In this document: positions 11,426-23,800 of the stretch, piece by piece | Layout: every line of letters starts with the position of its first letter | How positions within the stretch are numbered: position 1 is the first letter of the stretch | From: Lepidurus packardi | Taxonomy: Eukaryota; Arthropoda; Branchiopoda; Notostraca; Triopsidae | Assembly: GCA_023053545.1 (NCBI GenBank) | Contig: JAKZAN010000002.1 | Location: 6,320,790-6,384,789, forward strand | Reading direction: 5' to 3' | Length of the DNA stretch: 64,000 nt | Notes under the pieces: generated by a model | The model's input: only the letters and a program-made list of their open reading frames with translations | Databases searched by the model: none | What the model was told of the DNA's origin: nothing | Made by a program: the position numbers and the translations under genes

Positions 11426-14400
11426 GGAGTTGTTTGCCATAAGGTCAAAGAAGCATAACCTAATCAAACCAAACCGCTGTGCTGCGGTTTGAAATGCCCT
11501 TCTTGAAGCAAAATAAGGTTTGCTGTGGATCGCTAGCGCTAGGCACCGCCTCCAACATGGCTGAATTAGCTTTATGCCGTTTGCTGCTTTCAGATGTAAA
11601 CAAGCAAACCGTCGGGATAGCCAACCCTCCCTATTATGTGGGGTGTTCTTGCTATTAGTATGCCGATAATTGTGGATAATGTTTTACTCAGGAATAAACG
11701 TAAAATGTGAATTCCTCTTAAGAAGAATGCATAATAAGGTCGTAATCTGAGCTGTATCGTAGTGGAAGTTTTATCCAGAACTGGATACTCGTGATGGATT
11801 TTTCGACGAATTGAACCTGAAATGAGGTTGAAAAATCGGTTAAGGCGCTTTAACTACTCGACGACTGGTAAACATTCTAGAATGGATATGGAAAATTTCA
11901 AATTTTTTCTTAGGTGTACTTCGAATGTTTCTAAAACGTTAGCAACGAAGGACGCGCTTAAAAAAATATTCATAATTGAATGTTTGACACAAACCAATTC
12001 CAAGCTGAATCTATATCTATATAGTTTAGTCTACATTTTTTAATGTGGTCTAGAGTTAAATTTAGAATCATTAGAACTTAGAAATAAACTTTAAATTTAG
12101 AAATCATTAGAACATGATTGTTGGATTCCGTGACGGTAGTCTTGGAGCATATCAGCTTGCAATGTTCATAACTTCATTTGCTTTGCAGTGGTTCTCGACA
12201 CTATACTTTTATCGCTTCTAGAATTGGACACCAATGTAGCGCACGCAAATTGGATTCATCTACAGACAACTGGTGTCGTCTAAAATTTTGACCACCCTTT
12301 AAAGACCAGAGTAACTTCTGAAGATATTTAATTATACGCCGGCTATTTCTTTCTGCAGTGGTTCTAGTAAGAAATTTATCGGAGATAATAGTATAACTTA
12401 AAAGCATTTTTATCCGACATCTTTTTAAAATTCTATATCCTTTGCGTATAGATTTTTATCCTAGTTGATCATTGCCAAAGATGCAGTGACGCTCTTCCAT
12501 AAAGACGGCTTAGTTCGCAAAATCTCCTGAAATATTGAGTTCACCAGGTAAACTACAATAAATAAATCACTCGTTATTTCATCTGATTGACATCCTAATC
12601 CGAAAGACTACTTTACCTACACTTGTCTTATCAAGGGCGGTGATTTCGAAGGTTCTTTAAGGTTTTTTAAGGTTCCCGTATACCGTAGCAATTACTTCCA
12701 TCAATGTGAAAACATACAGCTTAAAACTAGAATAATAGAGACATACTATAAGCCTAACCTGTATCTTAGCTGGACAGGAAACTAACACGTCACGTCTCCG
12801 GTTGACTAGGGAGTTGAGAAGGAATGTTCCGAACTAAGCGTAGACGTAGGCTAAAAATGACCGGATTGGTTGAAACAATGAAAAGGCAATGTATTGGTCA
12901 GATTGCGGAGTCCATGTAGCAATCATTAGTTTGAGTTATTGTACGTTGCGAACATAAATACATAAAAAAAAATTAAAACCTAATTATCTTCTATAGGATG
13001 CACATACGACCAACAATACTAAAGATGCCCTCAATTACAGTAGTACATATTGAGGGAGACAAAGCTATTTTAATGGAACCATTACAGACTTTGCTAATAT
13101 GACTATGTATCTTCCAAAAACAGGTCTAAACCGTCACCGAGATAAACCGACCTATATACAGCCATGGCTTGTATATACAGATCCCCGAGATTTTGGGGAT
13201 TTGTTTATTTGCTAGACTTTGCGCTTCCTGCATCTGGCTGTACAGTACGCAATCATGTGCCTTTGCCAGAATAAAACTGTATAACGCTCCCATATTTTCT
13301 CTGAGCTCATGGGAACTTGCAGGGATTCCTAACCAAGTTGATCGTTTCAGCCCAGAAAGTATAACCTCTACAAATCCCAAAACTATAGTCCTATACCGTT
13401 ACAACCCAAAGCTTTTGGTAAACCCTTTCTTGTTCATCCACTGTTGATTCCGAAAAGGAAAAGGCACAAAACGGAATGAACATATGCGAAATCTTTTAAC
13501 AATCAATTGTGTAGAACTGCAAAGTCCCTAGAGAAGGTTTGTACGGGCTTTTGATTTTCAGAATAAAAGCAACAGCGGGATACCCATGTCAACCGCAAGC
13601 CGCCGAAAATTCCTATGGAAGATACGTATCTAAAATAAATTATCCTTCGCGACATCGGGTTACTTTTCACCCCACTGATCGCACAAATCGACAATCCGTG
13701 TCCACGACTGGGTCAGCTGTTCTTTTCATTTACTCAGGCTGTCCAAAAACCTTTCAACCGTGTACTTCATTTAAAAATTCCACGAAATAAGCTTGGTGTA
13801 TTTAACTGTATTTACACAAATAATACTTACAGGCGTGATTTTGTTGTTTTAAGCATTCTTTCTGCGTTAGTTTACCAAGTCAAAAACTTGGTTTCATTCT
13901 CGGTTTATATCTAATTCCTACTCAAGTTCTACACGAAAAAGAAACCTATTTAGGAACTAGATGAGTGGAATTCGTTGACCGCGAGCAAAGGAAATGGATC
14001 TTCGTTCAATGGAATCTGATCATCTCTTTCCAACTTTCTTTTTTCCCCTATGCAAATGAGGGTTTCTGGCTTCTCTCAGTTGCTGCTACGGTCACGACAC
14101 TTGACTTATTTCATTCAAGGACGAGATTCTAATGCGTATAGGTTACGTTAGCATCAAGAGAATCTCCCAACGCAGAGTATACATCGTACAGACGGGGTCT
14201 ATCTTGCCCTATTTATTATTTTTTTTTTTAGGAGACCCGAGTAAGCGCTAAAACCAAGCCAGCATCTGTCAATTAGACAAGCTTCGTTAAAAATTTCCGT
14301 GGAACAAACAAACGCCGTTTTCGGGATTACGGAGTTGGCCACATTCTTATGCATTCATCAACAGGCTTGGCTTTCTCCCAAAAATCAGAGTAAAGGGAGT

Positions 14401-17400
14401 AAACGGAGAAGAAAGCGGTCAAAGTTCACCCAAAATGCCTTAATGCCCTTTCGTGTTTCTTCTCCACTCCTTTCTTTGCTTCACCGTTTCATCCCCAAAC
14501 CGCTTTGCCTCCAACTTCCTCTAAACTATGTAAATGCCAAGCCGTATTTGCCAAATGCAAAGGCCATCACGTCATAACGTTTGCTCCACATGCAAATTCT
14601 GTAGAAGATCTGCCCACGCCACTTCTCCAATTTCTCTCCATGACCTCAAACATGTTCTTCTTTTCAAAAAGCAAACTTTTCTTCCTAACTGTTTAGTGTG
14701 TAAACAAAAACTTTAAAAGCATGACTCTCTGTATGTCTCCTTAAAAAAACGCAAAAATACCGTTAACGCGGTTTCGGAAGAAACTGCAAAGAAAAGCAAA
14801 AGCAGAGTCTAAAAGAATGTCCTCGTTCTTCCGTGAAAATCTTAACAACTGGCACTGAAATGCTTGAAAGGAATAGCACAAACCACCCCGAACGCCTATA
14901 TTTAGCCCATAGCAACACCACTTTAGATGGAGGCACTTCGACTCAGGAACTTCCCAACTTCCTGCCGCGGGTAGTATTGTATAGCCCTGTTTTTATGTAA
15001 ATCTCGCATCTGGGGGTTAGTTTCGTATTATACAGTCCAAGCACCTGTAAAACCTTACGACTACCCCAAGGGTTACGCAAACGTCTTATCAGCACTGCCA
15101 AGCCTCCTTTCCTTGTTAAAAAAACCGGATCAAAAAACGTTATTAATCTTAGGACATCTCAATCTTAGGACCAGACCAACTGAAGAACTAGTGCTGCAAC
15201 ATTAAAATGAAGAAGCAACAACTAAGCTATATTAGCGTGTTTGTCTTAGAAACTCGGACAGAATCAGCACAGTGAACCCCCTGTTCTTCGTTGATATGAA
15301 AAGGCAGGCCAGAACTGCGAATTCTTCGGAACTACTCGATCTTCTTTACCGTCTTTTTCCTTTGAACCCTGTTACGATAAGGGCTAAAACTAGTCTTGTG
15401 TAGTTATAAGGTTAAGGGGTTAGTTAGTTCGTTAAGTTGGAAGTTGTAAAGATACAACGATACTGCTATGCCCCATTGAAAACGCAAACCCAACCAGTTT
15501 TTTTTTTTTTTTGGGGGGGGGGAGGGTTTGTAGGTTCCCATAACACTCCATCTTTACTACTGTTACAGAACATCATTCCAGAGACTTCTTTTCTTCTTGG
15601 TCAGGGACGGGAGGCAAATTATGGGGCATTTCTTGTACTACCTGGTGAACCTCAAATGGGGCAATTGCAGTAGGTAAAATGCCTTGGTTGCTCGAAATGT
15701 CCTTTTTCCAAAGGTCTAGACGCAAGAGGACACACGAGGTTTTCCCTTCGTGTTACAGCGACAAAGGAGACCATTCAAAGTTGGAGTCATTAGCGACGAA
15801 ATAGCTATATGCGGTATAAAAAGCTAAGGGTTAGTATCTTTGCGTCACGTTTGTTGTTGAAAAAAATGTAAAAAAAATAAAGCTTTCTCTTTCTTAGAGC
15901 GTTCCTGGTAAGATTCAGCTGTTTTCGTGCTAGGGGCAACCTGTTTTTTGAGGTTGCTTGGGAGTATCAAAGTAACCTAGGCTGGGAAAAACGAGAATGA
16001 AAGGCCTAAATATGAAATCTTGGGAGGTCTTTTAGTCTGAAAAAAAGCAAAAAAATAAAATAAAAAAATACCGACATTCAAGGTATACGTCCCGTGCAAC
16101 AAGTGCGATAAGTAAGATCTGGGGTCAATTATAAATCCCGCACCCTAGGACAAGTTGTGAATAGCGAAGATAAAGACTTTACCTTTCGACCTTCGTGTTC
16201 CATCTTTGAGCGACTGAAGACTCGGAGCTTGGCAACTGAATCAGTTCTCAAAACTAAAAGCAAGACTAAAGAGATACAGCAAATGGATCAAACAGGCAAA
16301 AAAAATACGATACAAATAAAATGACTAACAAATATTCGACGTTATAACTATCAGTGATTTTGTCATGTCAGTTTATAGGGGAGCCAGGCCTTTCCTGTGC
16401 GATAATTGCCCCAAAAAATTATCAGAACCAACCACAGCCGACATCCGTTAGTTCGACTCATGAGCGTGGGATGCTAATGAATTTCCGAACAAACTTATCC
16501 TCGCTTATATATACTCTTAGCTGTCAGAGAATCATCCGCTTCTGTTTGGCAACCAAATTAGCTAATCGTAAGCAACTAAACTGGCGTGCTCGCGACTTTA
16601 GTCTGGTATGCAGGGAGTTTTCGTCTTGGTTTATGATGTACAAGACCTTAAGGCAAAAACCATTCGAGATAAGACAACTCCTCAAATTACGCTAGGAACG
16701 TCTGCTTGCTGAAAGGAACTTAAAACCCAAACTTTGACATAGCCAAAGCTTTCGAGCAAACAAGAGGAAGAACACTCGAAACGCCTTTTGCATAAGAACA
16801 ACGTGACAAACGGCTCTTTGGGACCAGTCAGCAAAAAAACTGTTCCTTCTTACTTGTAAAACAGGAAACAAAAACAAAGTTGACTTTATTACTTACCACA
16901 TAGCGCAGTGAGCAGGAATAATTCATCGGTGCGTTGCCAAGGGGCCCAGAGACCGTGGAATTTGCGCACGTGATCCTGCGAAATTAACAGAAAAAAAAGA
17001 AACAAAGGAGATATGAGTCACGTCCCTTAATTTTAATTCGTTGGCGGGAAATCGTTAGTAAACAGCGGGGCATTAAATACATTTGAAAAGAACATTCACG
17101 TGAAGGATTCAAAATAAGTCACTTGTGGATAACTAGACAGTAAAAACAATACCTGGTATGCAATTGAGGGTTTAAAAAGAATTCGTGGGACCACGCTTCC
17201 ATCTCAGACAAAAACAGGCCCGATCTTGGACATTGCTTTCACACAGTCGGGTTTTCTTGGTGTTGGCGGTCTCGGGGCGTGAAACACGAAGACCTTTCCA
17301 CCCTCATCTCACAGAGCACCGCCCCTTTTGCCCACTGCGTATTTCCAGCGAGCCGTGTTGACAAGAAAAGAACCTCTTTTCAATTTTGGCGAAAAAGATT

Positions 17401-17814
17401 CTTACGGTTGACTTGCAGCTTTCGAAGTTGATCCCTATGTGACCCGTAATTTTGCACATGTAGGTACTTCATTGAATGCGAATTTTTGCTAAGCAATTAA
17501 CCGTCAAACCGAACACATGCGGACGAAGCGGAGATAGCCGAGGTGTACTCTGGCGTCTGGCTGGGCACCAAAGGTTCTAAACCTAGCAGATGTTGAGCCG
17601 CGGTCTGCGGAGACAGAGTCTACAGGGACAAGGGTTCTGCTGCAGAGCCTTTCTTGGAGAATTTATATCTTTAGTGAGTGGGCGGGATAAACGGGGTGAA
17701 ACGTGTGCAATTATATTATCGTGTCATAATAGTGCCGTGAATGTGTTAATATGTAAAGGATATCTGTTCGCTTGGATGTATTCAAACTGGTGAGGGAGAA
17801 TAGTTTTTGAACTA
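11426..17814. other. Gene-poor intergenic region upstream of collagen IV
   Basis: About 6.4 kb without a supported gene. It holds a direct repeat of TGCAGTGGTTCT (12185 and 12356), an isolated transposon-like end at 12667-12689, a duplicated AT-rich 20-mer (about 12057 and 12092), and a T15/G10 homopolymer junction (15498-15522). The promoter and any 5' untranslated exon of the collagen gene should be in the last 1 kb; no clear TATA box was identified. Confidence 0.5.
12667..12689 (+). repeat. Isolated end resembling the collagen-intron MITE terminus
   Basis: TTAAGGTTCCCGTATACCGTAGC matches the terminal sequence of the two repeats in the collagen introns in 21 of 23 positions. The sequence inward does not resemble either side of those repeats, and no opposite end was found within about 600 bp. 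Confidence 0.4.
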
Positions 17815-20800
17815 ATGGGAAGCCAAAGGATTAACTACGCTCGCAGCGTAATGTGGTTACCTATTGTGAGTGTGTGCCTTGTGCTCATTTTCGCGAGTCC
17901 CGCAGATGCTGCCGTAAGTGATTTTTCAGGATTGTTGTTAGTTTTTTTTGTTTTGTTTTTTAAATCTATCTATATTTGCGAGCTGAACCTAGCTTTGCGC
18001 AATGCTGCTCCTGCTCGGTTTAGTTCCTCGTTCTATGGTGCTGTGGAAATTCGAGGCGGCGACAACCAAGACGGTTTAACTTTCCAAACGCTTCCAAGTT
18101 CGGAAATGCCCTTTCCATTTTTCTAAGATCATGCGCAGAGTGAGATCACATTATGCATGCAGATATGAGCCAGCACCATCTAGTAGGAAAGTTAGAAGCT
18201 ATTTTAGTCTTTGATAGGCAAATAGCGCTGCTTCTAGGATTTCAGAAAATGATTAGTTAGTGAAATTTAATTTTAAATTCAACCCTGGGAAACGAATGTT
18301 TTCTTGCAAAGATTGGAGTAACCTAGCTCCTACTAACATAAATGAACGAACTAAAAACCTATTTTGCGTTTTATTATTATATGCGTTTTATTCGCGATCT
18401 TTTCTCCGGAATTCAAGAACAGGACTTATTCGATAAAGGGCTTTTACAAATTTCAATATTATAACCCTTATTTTTTGTCTTTCAATTAATTGTAATTTCA
18501 ATTCCAAGGCATGTAAAGGATGCGTCGCTAGCAAGCGATGCGAATGCAAAGCGGAGAAAGGAATGCCGGGTGAAGTTGGATTGACGGGGTTGAGGGGGTC
18601 ACCAGGAATACCTGGACAAATGGGACCCGAAGGCCCAGCTGGACAGAGGGGTTGGCGTGGAGACATTGGCAATCCTGGAAGCACGGGTGAAAAGGGTTAC
18701 AGAGTAAGATCTTACACGTTGTATACACTTTTATCCATGTCAACTTTACCCCTAATTGCTTTGTAGGGCGATATTGGAGCACCCGGTTTTACTGGACCAC
18801 CTGGAATTCCAGTGAGTATGGTTTTTTCATTTACTTTATTTCAGAACCATATGAACCTCAATATAACAAATTTCTTAGGATGAAGATGTTTAATGAGCGT
18901 TTCAAAATTTAGGGTTTTTCTGGATTAGAGGGACCAATTGGTACCCATGGAATTCCTGGGTGTAACGGAACGGATGGCAAAACAGGGTTTGAAGGAATGC
19001 CCGGGTTACCAGGAGGTAGAGGACCTATTGGACCTCAAGGTGATTCTGGTCCTAGGGGTGATCCTGGCGACGGTGGTATCAACTCGAAAGGAACCAAAGG
19101 AGAAAGAGGCGACTCGGGCTTACCCGGCCTTGTTGTAAGTTACTTGTTCAACTTGTACTGGGCTACCTCTTATACAATCTTTCTTTAACTACTTCCAACT
19201 GTGATTAGAAATTAACTTTTAGCTTTGGTAACAAATAATTGCGTCAGTTAAAAATCCGTTTGTGACCTTTTTTAATTTTAGGGTTTATCTGGTTCAGATG
19301 GTCCTCCTGGATACCGCGGGGAGAGAGGTGACCATGGAGACTCGGTAAGAAACAGTCTTGATCCGTTATTTACTCTCTGAAAGCTCGCTTACGTATTTCT
19401 GTTGACTGTTACTGGTACTTACTAGGGTTTTACTGGAGATACGGGCCTTCCTGGTATGAAAGGTGACATGGGTGAGTCGCGTGAAGGCACCATGGGCCAA
19501 AAAGGGCAGCCGGGTGAGAAAGGGTCTTCGGGTGCTTCTCAGAACCAGAAACCGGAAATATCCACTGTAATCAAAGGCCAAAAAGGCGGGCTAGGTGAAG
19601 ACGGTGAAAAGGGTATGACAGGCGACGATGGACCCCGAGGCCTTGATGGCAGACAAGTAAGTTGGCGAAATTTTAGCTGAAATTGTAATAAAAATGTTAA
19701 AAAAATTTAATATCAAACGGCGATAGAGTTCCATGTTGAAGTTTACATGAATTCCTTAAGCTTGCCAAAGCTTTGGCCGGTTTCCAGTGCTTTACTATTT
19801 GTTTCTTGTTTAAGGGAGCCGAGGGTAATTCTGGTTCCAAGGGGGTGAAAGGCGACCCCGGTATGCAAGGTCCTCGCGGAAAAGAGGGCAAACTTGGACA
19901 TATGGGGCCTACCGGAATTAAGGGATTTAAGGGAGCCCCAGGCTATGCGGGACTACCGGGAGTAGATGGCGATAGGGTAAATCTACCCCTTCTCTTCGTA
20001 TCAAACTAGCTTTGTATGTATATGTTTCCTTATAATTAGGGCTATTTTGGCGACGCTGGAGAACCTGGAGTACCAGGCCGACAGGGTCCACCTGGACCCA
20101 AGGGTGGATATGATCCTACATCTGAAGAAGAAGGCATAGTAGGTCCTGAGGGGGCCCAAGGACCCATAGGTAGGAATACACACATTTATATCAGAATTTA
20201 CATTGAGGCTTCCGTATACCTTAGCTTTGTATAGGCGGTTATCATGGTGAATTTCGGAAAAACTTTTTGAGAAAGCCAGTGCATTTAATGAAAACATTCT
20301 TTGACAGTACTCTTAAGTTTGCTAAGGTAGTGCACAACCAATGCGCAATTTTTTTCAATGAGTAATAAATTAGCAACATGCAAATGAAGCTTGCGACTAT
20401 GAGAAATACGTTACCTTAAAATCTGTTCTTTGGTTGTGCACTAGCTACTAGTAAACTACAACTTTTGGTTTAGTTTGCTTTCAAATCTGACAAACCGTTT
20501 TCGGGAAATCAAGTTCCGAATTTTTGACGACTTGATTTAGAACATTGTGTTGCAACTGCAAACTGTAGTGACACATTGTACTTTTTAGAAGCTAAACAAG
20601 CGTAGAAACTTTGCCAGTAATTAGCTATCTATTTCTTTTCTTACGTTCTTACGCAAGGTTATCGCGAAACAATAACAAACAGCAGTGCCATCTGTGACTC
20701 TTTCCAATCAATAAGCTAAGGTATACGGGAGCCTTAACGTGTAGAATTAAGCAAACATGCAAAGGTGGGTTGGTGGATGAAGAGATTTAAGCTTAAAGAC

Positions 20801-23800
20801 ACAGATATATGTGAAAACTGTAGGGAATAAACAGACACAGTGGAACACAGGATGCTGTATTGCTCATCATACGGATACGAAAGAGAAAATGGAGGAGAAG
20901 AGTAGAACAGATCGGAGTAACCTTTAACATGGAAAATTATTAGGATTAGGAGAAATTGAACCAGAACGACAATATAAGTTAAGAAACTGTCTAGTAGACT
21001 ACCTTAAAGATACTAGACTAATAGAAGTGGTGTAATCTTTTTTTTTACCAATAATAAGATCAATAGAAAGCTTGTTTCAGAAATAATCTTTATCAAACAA
21101 AAAATCAGAAATAATGTATTAAATGGTCAGAAATAGTCGATAATGTGCCCGTTAGATGGCACAGTTTTGACTAAAAACAGTCCAACAACAACGTGTAGAA
21201 TTTCTTTTGACAAGTTCCAAAATCCAAAAATAAACTAATTTCTGCGTTTAATTCTAGGACGTCCTGGGCCGCAAGGCGTAGATGGTAATAGGGGCAACAC
21301 TGGTGGCTACGGAGCAAGGGGACCACCAGGACCGCCTGGACCATCCGGAGCCCCAGGCAATGATGGACCGAAAGGAATCTCACTTCCCGGCGACCCGGGA
21401 GAATATGGTAAAATTTTTTGGGCTATTTATAAATGCTCAAGTAATATTTTGCGATAGGAACTGATGGACGACTGGGAGCCGTTGGGGATTCAGGGCTGTG
21501 GGGTCTACCAGGCAACCCTGGACCTAAGGGTGAACCTGGATTGACTGTAATTGGACCAATGGGTATTCCCGGCAACAACGGACGACAAGGCAGGGACGGA
21601 ATTCCAGGGGCAAGGGGCGAACCCGGACTACCGGGTACACTTATTTTTTTTATTGAAATCTGCGAATCCGAATAGAATTTAATTATGTTCTACCATTTCG
21701 TATTTTCCCGAAGGCTCGAAGGGTGTACCCGGCCTAGGAGTCGATATTGTCGGACCGGTTGGTAGTGCGGGATTGCCTGGACCTCCTGGCGATTTTGGCA
21801 GAGGTGGTAATGATGGGTTAAATGGAGCTCCTGGACTGAAAGGGCTTAGAGGAGATGATTGCGGAATTTGTGAAGATGGTATGAAGATTTATGCGAAAGC
21901 CAATGGGTATTTACTAAAGTATGTGATTTCCTTCAGGACTTCCTGGCCTTAAAGGAGATGCTGGTGAACCCGGAAGTAATGGGTACATTGGAGTAGACGG
22001 GTTCCCTGGTCTCCTCGGCCCACGAGGCTTAAAAGGAGAACGGGGTAACCCAGGCGCCGTGGGCTTCCCCGGTTCTAATGGCCGACCTGGAGCAGCTGGT
22101 ACGCAAATACAAAATGTACTGTACTCTTAGATATGACGCTTAGTTTGTTGTTAATATCCTAGGTTTGGCGGGGTCTCCTGGATTGAGAGGACCAGATGGG
22201 GACTTGATTTACCCTTCCGAAAACATCAAGGGGTACCTGGGCATGAAGGGTGATAAAGGATTCCCAGGCACTGAAGGACTCAGTGGGGCAATTGGGGCAA
22301 TTGGAGCACCTGGGCTCCCAGGTGTGAAAGGGGAATACGGTCTCAAGGTTGGAAGGAACCTTATTTGCGAGAATAAAAGCAACGTCTTAACCAAAATTCG
22401 TTAGGGAGATTATGGTGACGTTGGAACTCCAGGTAAAGATGGCGAACGTGGCTTGGATGGGCTGCCTGGCACTGATGGCAGAGATGCTGATGCTTTGCGC
22501 GCACAAAAAGGCAACGCTGGCACGCCGGGGCGAACGTAAACATTTGTGTGCCAAATAAAAATTCTTTAACCTTCAATGTTCGACTTTGATTCACAGAGGC
22601 CAACCAGGAGATAGTGGTGAAAAGGGACAAAAGGGATCTCAGGGTCCTACATCTGAGCCCAACATCAACATTCCATGGATCAAAGGAGAACCAGGCGATA
22701 ATGGAGTAGACGGTATGTGCTTGAAACTTTCATTTTCAAATCTTCGCCGTGTTTCGATTTCATTCCATTTATGGAGGTAACCTTAGTCTACTAACTTTGC
22801 TCCCTTGGTCAGTTACAACAGTGACGTAACATAATTCTATCCATTTATAGTTAAGAATGAGGAAAAGTTGTCATGTTTGTGGAGAAAGAGAATCTTGGAT
22901 GGATTTCTTAATTTTCCTTTTGCTCTTGCATAGGATTCCGAGGTTTGGAGGGAGACGATGGTTTACGGGGCAGTGAAGGATTCCCTGGACCAAATGGTCC
23001 CAAAGGCAACGCTGGACCGTCATACCCAGGTGTTACAGGAGTAAAAGGATACCCCGGAATTGAAGGTGACATGGGAGAACGAGGCAACCCGGGCGCTTTG
23101 GGTGATGCTGGAATCGATGGCTTACCAGTAAGGAATCCAATCTCTTTAGACGAAAAAAACGAGCAAAAACAATACTAGTGCTACAATATAAATTAAGTTT
23201 TTTTAAGCTATTTTGATTCTTCGCTCCGACAATTCTGGTTTTCGAAAAGAGAGCTTCATGATACTTCTCTTCAGCTCATAGTTTATATCGAAAACTACAT
23301 TAATTTTCGCCGATTTGAACTGTTTTCAAGGGCAAGAAAGTGTAATTTGTAACGCAGTTTTCCTTCACTTCAAGGGCTTGATTGGCGTTAAAGGAGATCG
23401 CGGCGAACCAGGATACGGACTTGAAGGTGCACCAGGCCGACCAGGCAATCCAGGGCCGAAAGGAGAACACGGTGATGATGGTTTCCCCGGGGTTAGAGGC
23501 AAGAACGGAGAAAATGGACTTCCAGGCGACCGAGGGTTCAAAGGGGCTCCGGGTATTGAAGGAATTTTGGGACAAAAGGTAATTTTCGTGCTCACACATG
23601 ACATCTTTAAGACTAGAAACCCTTAATATTATACGGAACTTGAATTTCTGTCCGTTGGTCATGACAGGGGGGAAAAGGTCTACGCGGTATTTCCATACCT
23701 GGAATTGAAGGATTGGAGGGTCCACCCGGACTTCCAGGCTTGAACGGGATTTTCGGAGATATCGGAGAACCAGGAATTGATGGTTTTATGGGACCAAAGG

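Noticed and set aside
16354-16695. Plus-strand frame of 113 codons upstream of collagen
   Set aside because: No domain, composition resembles random AT-rich translation, and no splice context.
18001-18126. In-frame extension of collagen exon 1 through its donor
   Set aside because: The GTAAGT at 17914 and the 7S Cys exon at 18509 give the expected collagen IV start; the extension is intronic.
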